Positions 6,655 to 13,323 of a stretch of DNA of 19,640 bases are shown here, piece by piece. A program made the translations under genes and the position numbers. This DNA is from Betaproteobacteria bacterium RIFCSPLOWO2_02_FULL_68_150 (GTDB lineage: Bacteria > Pseudomonadota > Gammaproteobacteria > Burkholderiales > SG8-39). Below the pieces are notes generated by a model. That model searched no databases and had not been told where the DNA came from. It worked only from the letters and a program-made list of their open reading frames with translations. Position 1 is the stretch's first letter, and every line of letters begins with the position of its first letter. The stretch is taken from assembly GCA_001771975.1 (NCBI GenBank), contig MERE01000137.1, positions 1 through 19,640 of the forward strand, written 5' to 3'.

Positions 6655-8389
6655 TACCGACATCCTGATTCTCGGCTCGGGCGGCGCGGGGCTGTTCGCC
6701 GCACTGCACGCGCATCAGGCGAATGCGTCGCTTTCGATCACCGTCGCGGTGAAGGGCTTGCTCGGCAAGTGCGGCTGCACGCGCATGGTGCAGGGCGGCT
6801 ACAACGTTGCGCTCGCGCCGGGCGACTCGGTCGAGCGCCATTTCATGGACACGATCGAAGGCGGCAAGTGGCTGCCGGACCAGGAACTCGCCTGGCAGCT
6901 GGTGACGCTCGCGGTCGAACGCATCCACGAGCTGGAAAACGAGCTGGGCTGCTTTTTCGACCGCAACCCGGACGGCACGGTCCACCAGAAGGCGTTTGCC
7001 GGCCAGAGCTTCGACCGCACGGTGCACAAGGGCGACCTCACCGGCATCGAAATCATCAACCGCCTCGCCGAACAGGTCTGGGCGCGCCGCATCGCGCGGC
7101 TGGAGGAGCACCGCGCGGTGGCGCTGGTGAGAAACCGCGGCGGCGATGCGCTCGCCGGCGTGCTGATGATCGACATGCGCACGGGCGACTACCTGCTGGT
7201 GCGCGCCAAGGCGGTGCTGCTCGCGACCGGCGGCGGCCCGACCATGTACCGCTTCCACACGCCCTCCGGCGACAAGAGCTGCGACGGATTGGCGATGGCG
7301 CTCGGCGCCGGCCTCGCGCTGCGCGACATGGAGATGGTGCAGTTTCATCCTACGGGGCTGCTCGCGGGCCCGCATACGCGCATGACCGGCACGGTGCTCG
7401 AAGAGGGGCTGCGCGGCGCAGGCGGACTCCTGCTCAACGGCGCGCGCGAGCGCTTCATGCCCAACTACGACGCGCTGGCCGAGCGTGCGACGCGCGACGT
7501 CGTGTCGCGGGCCATGTTCCGGGAGATGCGCGCGGGCCGCGTCACCCCCAACGGCGGGCTTTACATTTCCATGGCGCACGTCGGCCCCGAGCGGGTGGCG
7601 CGCCAGTTCAAGGGCATGGTGGAGCGCTGTGCCGACTGCGGTTTCGACCTCGCGGGCGGTCTGGTGGAAGTGGTGCCGACCGGGCACTACATGATGGGCG
7701 GAGTCGAATTCGCGCCCGATTGCAGTACCGCGCTGCCGGGATTGTTCGTCGCGGGCGAGGATGCGGGCGGCGTGCACGGCGCCAATCGGCTCGGCGGCAA
7801 CGGGGTCGCCAATTCGACGGTGTACGGCGGCGTCGCCGGTGACTCGATGGCCGCCTGGGTCGCAAAGGAGGGCGCGTTGCACGAGGCCGACGCCGAGGCC
7901 GTGGCAGCGGCGGTCGGCCGCTGCGAACCGCGCGGGGGCGGTTTGCGCGGTTCGCTCGAACCGATGCGCGAGCATCTGAGCGACACGATGTGGGAAAGGG
8001 TCGGCATCCTTCGCGACGCGAAGGGACTGAGCACGGCGCTCTCGGAACTGGCGGCGCTGGAAACGGAACTCGACCGCCATGCGCTGCCCGACGCCAATCG
8101 CGCGTTCAATCTGGCCTGGCACGATTGGCTGAACCTGAGGAGCCTCACCGAGGTCAGCCGGGTGATCGCGCAGGCGGCGCTCGCGCGCGAGGACTCGCGC
8201 GGCGCCCATTTCCGCGAGGACTTTCCCGACTCAGGACCGCTCGAAGCGTCGTCCTTCACCAGCGTGCGGCAGAGCGGCGGTCGCTTCGCGCTCGACATGA
8301 AGCCGGTGGCGTTCACGCGGGTGCGTCCGGGAGAATCGCTGCTCGATCAACGCGCGGCACGAGTTGCAGCGGGCGAGGCCAAGCCGTGA
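6641..8389 (+). CDS. FAD-dependent fumarate reductase / succinate dehydrogenase-like flavoprotein
   Basis: A 582-residue flavoprotein of the SdhA/FrdA/NadB superfamily. The N-terminus has the dinucleotide fold ILILGSGGAG (Gly12-Gly17). Family active-site elements are present: QFHPTG (His236), EEGLRGAGG (Arg258), GHYMMGG (His349) and GANRLGGNG (Arg383), which bind and polarise a C4-dicarboxylate next to the flavin. The C-terminal REDSRGAHFREDFP stretch is also typical. The position that in SdhA/FrdA is the histidine covalently joined to FAD is Cys46 here (GCTRMVQGG), so the flavin is probably held non-covalently. ATG 6641 overlaps the TRAP permease stop by 14 nt. No iron-sulfur subunit gene is adjacent, so it may act as a soluble reductase/oxidase, or pair with subunits elsewhere such as the anchors at the window start. 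L-aspartate oxidase activity is less likely. Confidence 0.88.
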   Translation: MRRLDTDILILGSGGAGLFAALHAHQANASLSITVAVKGLLGKCGCTRMVQGGYNVALAPGDSVERHFMDTIEGGKWLPDQELAWQLVTLAVERIHELENELGCFFDRNPDGTVHQKAFAGQSFDRTVHKGDLTGIEIINRLAEQVWARRIARLEEHRAVALVRNRGGDALAGVLMIDMRTGDYLLVRAKAVLLATGGGPTMYRFHTPSGDKSCDGLAMALGAGLALRDMEMVQFHPTGLLAGPHTRMTGTVLEEGLRGAGGLLLNGARERFMPNYDALAERATRDVVSRAMFREMRAGRVTPNGGLYISMAHVGPERVARQFKGMVERCADCGFDLAGGLVEVVPTGHYMMGGVEFAPDCSTALPGLFVAGEDAGGVHGANRLGGNGVANSTVYGGVAGDSMAAWVAKEGALHEADAEAVAAAVGRCEPRGGGLRGSLEPMREHLSDTMWERVGILRDAKGLSTALSELAALETELDRHALPDANRAFNLAWHDWLNLRSLTEVSRVIAQAALAREDSRGAHFREDFPDSGPLEASSFTSVRQSGGRFALDMKPVAFTRVRPGESLLDQRAARVAAGEAKP

Positions 8390-8484
8390 CGATGCGCTCG
8401 TGGTCGTTCGATCAGTTGCCGCAGGCGAAGGCGTACCTGGAAGCGAACGCGCACCTCGGCAAGATCGTCCTCAGTTCGCCGTGA
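8386..8484 (+). pseudogene. Remnant: C-terminal tail resembling a quinone oxidoreductase/zinc-type alcohol dehydrogenase
   Basis: A 32-codon reading frame starts with GTG overlapping the flavoprotein stop (GTGA) or with ATG 8392, and ends at TGA 8482-8484. Its sequence FDQLPQAKAYLEANAHLGKI followed by VLSS matches the end of medium-chain NADPH:quinone oxidoreductases, where a helix carrying a conserved Glu and His/Arg precedes GKIVL. Nothing of the catalytic or nucleotide-binding domains is present upstream, since that DNA encodes the flavoprotein. Its last 14 nt overlap the end of the convergent Bug gene. It is best read as the leftover 3' end of a deleted gene; a tiny translated peptide cannot be excluded. 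Confidence 0.5.
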
Positions 8485-9466
8485 TTTTCGCTTCCTTCAC
8501 GACGCGGCCCCAGGTCGCGTACTCGCGCTCGATCGTTCGCGCGAGTTCCTCGGGCGTGCTCGGTTTGGGTTCGAGCCCCTGCTTGGCGAACAGTTCCTTG
8601 ACTTCCGGCGTGCCGAGCGCTCTTACGATCTCACGGTTCAGCCGCTCGACGATGTCCTTGGGCGTCTTCGCGGGCGCTACGTAGGCGTACCAGTTGGTCG
8701 CCTCGTAGCCCGGGTAACCCGACTCGGCGACGGTCGGCACCTCGGGCAGGAACGGCGAGCGCGTGGTGCCGGTACTCGCGAGGGCGCGCGCTTTGCCGGC
8801 TTTCATGTGCGGCCCGGCCGCGACCGGCGTGGCAAAGTAGGCCGAGATCTGCCCGCCGAGCAGTCCCTGCATCGCCGGCCCGCCGCCTTTGTAGGGTACG
8901 TGGACGAGATCGATGCCGGCCATGATCCGGAGGAGTTCGCCGGCAAGGTGCCCCGCGCCGCCGATCCCCGACGAGCCATAGGTGATCTGCCCGGGTTTTT
9001 CCTTTGCCAGCCGCACGAACTCGGCGAGCGTGTTCGCGGGGACCGACGGATGCACGACGATGACGTTGGCGAATACCACCGCCATCGTGATCGGAGCGAA
9101 GTCGCGCAGCGGATCGTAGGGCAGGCTGGCAAGCAGGTGAGGTGCGACGGTGAGCGAACCCACGTTGCCAAGGAGGATCGTATGTCCGTCCGGCGCTGCC
9201 TTGGCGACGAAGTCGGTGGCGATGTTGCCGCCGGCGCCAGCCTTGTTATCGACCACGACCTGCTGCCCGAGACCCTCGCTCACCGTTTTCGCGAGGATGC
9301 GCGCCACCGTGTCGGTGCCGCCGCCCGGCGCGAAGCCCACCACCATCGTGATCGGGCGGCTGGGGAACGGCGCCTGCGCCCGGGCCACGCCCGGACCAAG
9401 CGGGACCGCGAGCAAGGCAATGCTGGCGCCTGCAAAAAACCGGGTTGCGCTTCTCCATGAACGCAT
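8471..9466 (-). CDS. Bug/TctC-family periplasmic substrate-binding protein
   Basis: A 331-residue secreted protein. The start is the ATG at 9466, chosen because AGGGAGGG lies just upstream; a GTG eight codons earlier has no such support. The signal peptide runs to VARAQA. The mature part has PSRPITMVVGFAPGGGTDTV, then QVVVDNKAGAGGN, AAPDGHTI and HVPYKGGGPAMQGLLGG, all Bug-family signatures around the ligand-binding cleft. It is the last gene of a minus-strand group with the CoA-transferase 54 nt upstream and the dienelactone hydrolase-type gene before that, so it may deliver the acid these enzymes process. It is not a close copy of the Bug protein at 550-1512 (different linker and C-terminal halves). 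Its stop overlaps the quinone oxidoreductase remnant of the opposite strand. Ligand unknown. Confidence 0.92.
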   Translation of the reverse strand: MRSWRSATRFFAGASIALLAVPLGPGVARAQAPFPSRPITMVVGFAPGGGTDTVARILAKTVSEGLGQQVVVDNKAGAGGNIATDFVAKAAPDGHTILLGNVGSLTVAPHLLASLPYDPLRDFAPITMAVVFANVIVVHPSVPANTLAEFVRLAKEKPGQITYGSSGIGGAGHLAGELLRIMAGIDLVHVPYKGGGPAMQGLLGGQISAYFATPVAAGPHMKAGKARALASTGTTRSPFLPEVPTVAESGYPGYEATNWYAYVAPAKTPKDIVERLNREIVRALGTPEVKELFAKQGLEPKPSTPEELARTIEREYATWGRVVKEAKITAN

Positions 9467-9520
9467 GGCGTCCCTCCCTAGGGTCGGCACTGCGAGTAGT
9501 TGGTGGTCAAACCATTCTCT

Positions 9521-10714
9521 TCACACGACGCGCTGCTGCCGCAACCGGGCGACTGCGTCATCCGCGTAGCCGAGTTCGGCCAGCAGTTCGTCGGTGTGCT
9601 GTCCCACTTCGGGCGTGGGCGCGACCACCGCGGCCGGCGTACGGGAAAGTCCCGCCGCCTGGCCGAGCAGCTTGATCGGTCCGAGCGTCGGATGCGCCAC
9701 TTCGGCGGCGACGCCGAGATGGCGCACCTGCGGGTCGGCGAACATCTGGTCGACGCCGTAGATCGGCCCGCAGGGCACGCCGGCGCGGTTGAGCGCCTCG
9801 ATCCACTCGGCGCCGGTCCGGGCCGCGAGCGCCTGGTTGAGTTCTGCGTTCAGCGCCACGCGGTTGTCCGCGCGGCCCTGCTGCGTGGCGAATTCGGCCC
9901 GCGAGCGCAGGTCCTGGCGCCCGATCGCCTCGCATAACCGTTGCCACATGCCGTCGCCGGATGCTGCCACGTTGATGTAGCCGTCGCTGGTCCGGTAGGC
10001 GGAAGTCGGCATGCTGGTGGGATGGTCGTTGCCCACCTGCGGCGGGACTTCGCCCTTCATCAGAAAGCGCGCCGCCTGAAAATCGAGCAGCGCGATGCCG
10101 GACTGCAGCAGCGACGATTGCACCCACTGCCCCTTGCCCGATTGCTCGCGCTCGAGCAGCGCGGTCATGATGCCGAGCGCGGCGAACAGCCCGGCGGCGA
10201 TGTCGGCGATCGCAGCGCCGGCGCGCACCGGGCCCTGCCCGGGAAACCCGGTCACCGCCATCAGTCCGCTCATGCCCTGCGCGATCTGGTCGAAGCCCGG
10301 CCTCCCCGCGTACGGCCCGTCCTGGCCGAATCCCGAAACGCTTGCCAGGATGATGCGCGGATTGATCCGCGCCAGCGATGCGTAATCGATGCCGAGCCGG
10401 AACTTGACATCCGGGCGGTAATTCTCGACCACCACGTCGGCGGTCTTCACCAGGCGCTCGAGCACCTCGCGCGACTCGGGCAGCTTGAGGTTGAGCGTCA
10501 TGGAACGCTTGTTGCGGTGCAGGTTCTGCATGTCCGGGCCATGTCGCGGACCGCCCATGCCCTCGTTCGGATCGACCCCCGGCGGCGACTCGATCTTGAT
10601 CACGTCGGCGCCGAAATCGGCGAACTGCTTGACGCAGGTCGGGCCCGCGCGCACGCGCGAGAAATCCAGGATGCGCAAACGCGCGAGAGCGCTGGAGGCG
10701 CTGATGCGTGGCAT
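9521..10714 (-). CDS. Family III CoA-transferase (CaiB/BaiF type)
   Basis: A 397-residue protein of the CaiB/BaiF/formyl-CoA transferase family, which moves CoA from one carboxylic acid to another through an aspartyl-CoA thioester. Recognisable stretches are LRILDFSRVRAGP at the N-terminus, QFADFGADVIKIE, the LHRNKRSMTLNL block, VVENYRPDVKFRLGIDY, and SVSGFGQDGPYAGRPGFDQ. The Asp in GFDQ (about residue 142) is the predicted nucleophile. The last third has YINVAASGDGMWQRLCEAIG and RAGVPCGPIY, as in the family. The ATG at 10714 gives the standard N-terminus and lies 8 nt after the stop of the dienelactone hydrolase-type gene, so the two are co-transcribed. A Bug gene follows. Together they suggest uptake and CoA activation of an organic acid; donor and acceptor cannot be read from sequence. 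Confidence 0.93.
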   Translation of the reverse strand: MPRISASSALARLRILDFSRVRAGPTCVKQFADFGADVIKIESPPGVDPNEGMGGPRHGPDMQNLHRNKRSMTLNLKLPESREVLERLVKTADVVVENYRPDVKFRLGIDYASLARINPRIILASVSGFGQDGPYAGRPGFDQIAQGMSGLMAVTGFPGQGPVRAGAAIADIAAGLFAALGIMTALLEREQSGKGQWVQSSLLQSGIALLDFQAARFLMKGEVPPQVGNDHPTSMPTSAYRTSDGYINVAASGDGMWQRLCEAIGRQDLRSRAEFATQQGRADNRVALNAELNQALAARTGAEWIEALNRAGVPCGPIYGVDQMFADPQVRHLGVAAEVAHPTLGPIKLLGQAAGLSRTPAAVVAPTPEVGQHTDELLAELGYADDAVARLRQQRVV

Positions 10715-10722
10715 GGGCGAGG

Positions 10723-11391
10723 CTAGCCGACGTGCTGGCGGAAAAACGCCAGCGTGCGCTCGCGCGCGAGCCTGGCTGCCGGCGCATCGTAGGAGCCGCG
10801 CTGGTCGCAATTGAATCCGTGTTCCGCGGCGTAGAGGTGCACCGTGTGCCCGGGATGCGCTGCGGCGAGCTTCTTCACCCCTTCAAGCGGAATATGCGCA
10901 TCGCGCTCGCCGAAGTGGCAGAGGACCGGGCACTGCGGCCGGATGCCGATCTGGTCCGGCATGCCGCCGCCGTAGTAGGGCACCGAGCAGGCCAATCCCG
11001 ACACGCGCGCCGCTGCCATCCAGGACAGGAGCCCGCCCCAGCAGTAGCCGACGACGCCGACCTTGCCGGCCGCTGCGGCTGCCTTGACCGCGGCCTCGAC
11101 GTCGCGCATCGCGGCATCCATCGACGTCCGTTCCTTGAGCGCGCGACCCGCCTGGATGTCATCGGCCGTATAACCGAGATCGACGTTGCGCTGCACCCGG
11201 TCGAACATCGCCGGCGCGATCGCGAGATAACCGTCGTGCGCGAAGCCGTCGGCGACCGAGCGGATGTGGCTGTTGACGCCAAAAATTTCCTGCAGCACGA
11301 CGACGCCGCCGCGCGGCTTGCCCGCAGGCTCCGCGCGGTACGCGGCAATGCGGTGTGCGTCGCTCGCAATCAGTTCGATCGGGCTTCCCAT
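10723..11391 (-). CDS. Dienelactone hydrolase family protein
   Basis: A 222-residue alpha/beta-hydrolase of the dienelactone hydrolase family. The triad is visible: Cys117 in GYCWGG (nucleophile elbow), Asp in GERDAHIP and His in AEHGFNCD. The family's QEIFGVN stretch near residue 35, whose Glu controls the cysteine, and the GYLAIAPAMF strand are present. Classical members open the lactone ring of 4-carboxymethylenebut-2-en-4-olide in chlorocatechol breakdown, but many genomic members act on other esters or lactones. No other aromatic-degradation genes are seen here, so the substrate is open. The ATG at 11391 has GAGGAG about 5 nt upstream. It heads the minus-strand operon with the CaiB-type transferase and Bug protein, and diverges from ogt across 42 bp. 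Confidence 0.92.
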   Translation of the reverse strand: MGSPIELIASDAHRIAAYRAEPAGKPRGGVVVLQEIFGVNSHIRSVADGFAHDGYLAIAPAMFDRVQRNVDLGYTADDIQAGRALKERTSMDAAMRDVEAAVKAAAAAGKVGVVGYCWGGLLSWMAAARVSGLACSVPYYGGGMPDQIGIRPQCPVLCHFGERDAHIPLEGVKKLAAAHPGHTVHLYAAEHGFNCDQRGSYDAPAARLARERTLAFFRQHVG

Positions 11392-11421
11392 GCAGGCTCC
11401 TCGCGGGTGAGTCGCGGCAGG

Positions 11422-11427
11422 TAGAAT
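11422..11427 (+). promoter_or_regulatory. Candidate -10 box for ogt, suggesting a leaderless transcript
   Basis: TAGAAT ends 6 nt before the ogt ATG at 11434, so transcription starting at the usual distance would begin at or next to the A of the ATG. No Shine-Dalgarno sequence lies in the expected place. The 42-bp gap also carries the ribosome site of the divergent hydrolase gene. No good -35 was found. Confidence 0.45.
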
Positions 11428-11433
11428 CTTCGC

Positions 11434-11928
11434 ATGAGAACGCCGGCGCAAGGTTACTCCGACGCCAGCTTCGACGCCGTGATCGCGTTTCCGGCGATGA
11501 GGGTCGCGGTGCGAACGCGCGGCGCGACGGTAACCGCAATCGTGTACCTGCCTCCCGAGGTGCCGGTGATGGCGCCGCGCAACCGGCTCGCCGAGCGAGC
11601 GGCGCGCCAGATCGAACGCTATCGAGCAGACCCGGACACGGTGTTCGATCTGCCGCTGCAGCGGTGCGGCACGCCGTTCCAGCGCGATGTCTGGCGCGCG
11701 CTCGAGCGCATTCCCCGGGGGCAAACGCGCAGCTACGGCGCGCTCGCACGGTCCCTCGGGACCGCGGCACGCGCGGTAGGGCAGGCTTGCGGCGAGAACC
11801 GCTTTCCGGTCGTCATTCCCTGCCATCGGGTCGTCGCCGCGAGCGGCATCGGCGGCTTCGCGCACGCGCGCGGCGGCTATCTGCTGGAGGCGAAGCGTTG
11901 GCTGCTGGCGCACGAACGGGCGCTCTGA
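11434..11928 (+). CDS. ogt: Methylated-DNA--[protein]-cysteine S-methyltransferase
   Basis: A 164-residue suicide repair protein that takes the methyl group from O6-methylguanine (and O4-methylthymine) onto its own cysteine. The acceptor Cys130 lies in the signature IPCHRVV, preceded by ARAVGQACGENRFPVV, the Asn hinge and helix-turn-helix with arginine finger; GTPFQRDVWRALERIPRGQT is the family's DNA-binding region start. The C-terminus GGYLLEAKRWLLAHE is also typical. The length fits the short Ogt form without an Ada domain. The ATG at 11434 has no Shine-Dalgarno but a -10-like TAGAAT 6 nt upstream, so the message is probably leaderless. The 3' end overlaps the presumed xerD start by 31 nt, giving the ogt-xerD pair common in betaproteobacteria. 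Confidence 0.93.
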   Translation: MRTPAQGYSDASFDAVIAFPAMRVAVRTRGATVTAIVYLPPEVPVMAPRNRLAERAARQIERYRADPDTVFDLPLQRCGTPFQRDVWRALERIPRGQTRSYGALARSLGTAARAVGQACGENRFPVVIPCHRVVAASGIGGFAHARGGYLLEAKRWLLAHERAL

Positions 11929-12806
11929 GCCCGGCGGATGCGGCGCTGCTCGACGCGTTCTGCGACGCGCTCTGGCTCGAGGACGGCCTGTCGCGCAACA
12001 CGCTCGAATCGTATCGCCGCGACCTGGCGCAACTGGCCGCATTCTTGGAGGCACGCGGCCTCGATGCCGCGGGCGAGGCCGACCTGTTTGCCTTCCTCGC
12101 CACGCGCGCCGGGCGCGCCTCGAGTGCTGCACGCCGGCTCTCCAGCCTGAAGCGCTTCTACCAGTATTGCCTGCGCGAGCGGCGCCTCGCGGCCGATCCG
12201 ACCCTGCGGCTCGATGCGCCGAAACCGCCGCGGCGCTTTCCGAAGAGCCTCTCCGAGGCGGACATCGAGGCGCTGCTCGCCGCGCCTGACCCGAAGACCG
12301 TGCTCGGCCTGCGCGACCGTGCCATGCTCGAAGTGCTCTATGCCACGGGCCTGCGCGTCTCCGAACTGGTGGCGCTGAAGACTTTCGAGACGAGCCTCGA
12401 CGCCGGCGTGGTGCGCGTGCTCGGCAAGGGCTCGAAGGAGCGGCTCGTGCCGCTCGGCGAAGAGGCGATCGACTGGGTGAAGCGCTATCTCGGCGAGGCG
12501 CGCCCGGAACTCCTCAGGCGCCGCAGCAGCGATGCACTGTTCGTCACTGCGCGCGGCGGCGCGATGACGCGCCAGGCGTTTTGGCACAACATCAAGCGCT
12601 TCGGCGCCCGCGCCATCCCGGGCAAGAGCCTGTCGCCGCACGTGCTGCGGCACGCGTTTGCCACGCACCTCATCAATCATGGCGCCGACCTGCGCGTGGT
12701 GCAGCTGCTGCTCGGGCACGCCGACATCTCGACCACGCAGATCTACACGCACGTCGCGCGCGAGCGGTTGAAGGCGCTGCACGCGAAGCACCACCCGCGG
12801 GGATGA
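11898..12806 (+). CDS. xerD: Site-specific tyrosine recombinase XerD
   Basis: A 302-residue tyrosine recombinase closely following XerD along its whole length. XerD works with XerC at dif to resolve chromosome dimers at division. The N-terminal SAM-like domain has FCDALWLEDGLSRNTLESYR. The catalytic domain has YATGLRVSELV (Arg about 153), LGKGSKERLVPLGEEA (Lys about 177), SPHVLRHAFATHL (His about 248, Arg about 251), LLGHADISTTQIYTHV (second His and the nucleophile Tyr), ending in HAKHHPRG. No ATG or GTG exists in frame near the expected start. TTG 11898 was chosen because GGAGG (11886-11890) sits 7 nt before it; CTG 11925 would match the E. coli N-terminal length more closely. It overlaps ogt by 31 nt, and its stop overlaps the ybaK remnant start (ATGA). 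Confidence 0.95.
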   Translation: MAAGARTGALSPADAALLDAFCDALWLEDGLSRNTLESYRRDLAQLAAFLEARGLDAAGEADLFAFLATRAGRASSAARRLSSLKRFYQYCLRERRLAADPTLRLDAPKPPRRFPKSLSEADIEALLAAPDPKTVLGLRDRAMLEVLYATGLRVSELVALKTFETSLDAGVVRVLGKGSKERLVPLGEEAIDWVKRYLGEARPELLRRRSSDALFVTARGGAMTRQAFWHNIKRFGARAIPGKSLSPHVLRHAFATHLINHGADLRVVQLLLGHADISTTQIYTHVARERLKALHAKHHPRG

Positions 12807-12937
12807 GGCGAGCCTCGCACAGCGAAACGCCGGCGACGCAGTTCCTCAAGGCGCAGGGCGTCGCCTACGGCGAGCATTTCTACGATTATGTCGAACGCGG
12901 CGGCACAGCCGTGTCTTGCGCTGCGCTCGGCGAGTAG
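12803..12937 (+). pseudogene. ybaK: Truncated Cys-tRNA(Pro) deacylase (YbaK/EbsC family), first 44 codons only
   Basis: The reading frame starts at ATG 12803, overlapping the xerD stop, and encodes 44 residues. SETPATQFLKAQGVAYGEHF followed by YDYVERGGTAVSCAALG matches the start of YbaK, an editing factor of about 155-160 residues that hydrolyses misacylated Cys-tRNA(Pro). The frame then meets TAG, and only 3 nt later the convergent folB gene ends. The remaining two thirds, including the core deacylase residues, are absent rather than frameshifted: no DNA is left that could encode them. The retained part shows no decay, so the loss is recent or an assembly fault. A 44-residue product would not be expected to work as a deacylase. 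Confidence 0.8.
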
Positions 12938-12940
12938 CGC

Positions 12941-13294
12941 TCAGCCCTTGCGCCGCTCGATCGCCAGGCCGACCAACCTGACGTTGGGCAGGCATCCGAT
13001 CTTGGACGCGCTCACCCGCACCCAGGGGGCGTCGAATTCCTCGAGCAACAGCTGGGCGACGCGATCGGCAAATGTTTCCACCAGGCCAAAGTGGCCGCTG
13101 GCGGCGAGGGCGCGGATCTTGAGCACCACCTGCTCGTAATCGATCGTGTCGGCAACCCGGTCGCTCGCAAAGACCGCTTCGCCCGGCAAGCCGATGTCGA
13201 GATCGATGGCGACGGTCTGGGGCACATGCCGCTCGCGCTTGTGAATGCCGATCAGGGCCTCGACGCGCAGATCGCGGATCAGGATGGAATCCAT
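12941..13294 (-). CDS. folB: Dihydroneopterin aldolase
   Basis: A 117-residue protein of the FolB family. It converts 7,8-dihydroneopterin to 6-hydroxymethyl-7,8-dihydropterin and glycolaldehyde in folate synthesis, acting as a ring-shaped oligomer in the cytoplasm. Family features: MDSILIRDLRVEALIGIHKRER at the start (IGIHxxER motif), VAIDLDIGLPG, DTIDYEQVV, and late VRVSASKIGCLPNV, which holds the catalytic lysine. The C-terminal VGLAIER strand completes the fold. ATG 13294 is unambiguous from the family start. It has no Shine-Dalgarno, but a perfect TATAAT on its strand lies 10 nt upstream, overlapping the plsY -10 box. The gene converges on the ybaK remnant with 3 nt between stops. Confidence 0.94.
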   Translation of the reverse strand: MDSILIRDLRVEALIGIHKRERHVPQTVAIDLDIGLPGEAVFASDRVADTIDYEQVVLKIRALAASGHFGLVETFADRVAQLLLEEFDAPWVRVSASKIGCLPNVRLVGLAIERRKG

Positions 13295-13304
13295 GAGGGG
13301 AGGG

Positions 13305-13314
13305 ATTATAGAAT
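13305..13314. promoter_or_regulatory. Overlapping divergent -10 boxes shared by folB and plsY
   Basis: The ten bases ATTATAGAAT read as TATAAT on the minus strand (13310-13305, 10 nt before the folB ATG) and TAGAAT on the plus strand (13309-13314, 9 nt before the plsY ATG). The boxes share two base pairs, so one melted region could start transcription either way. The whole gap is only 29 bp. No -35 hexamers or Shine-Dalgarno sequences were seen for either gene. Confidence 0.5.
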
Positions 13315-13323
13315 CCGGGCGCC

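Noticed and set aside
4642..6663. A 673-codon open frame on the minus strand opposite the TRAP permease, and a 417-codon plus-strand frame overlapping it
   Set aside because: Both are rich in Arg, His, Ala, Glu or Gly without domain signatures, a by-product of high-GC codon bias in the permease gene.
9467..9520. Promoter for the minus-strand Bug gene: TTGACC as a -35
   Set aside because: No acceptable -10 lies at 15-20 nt spacing, and the gene has a normal ribosome site within an apparent operon.
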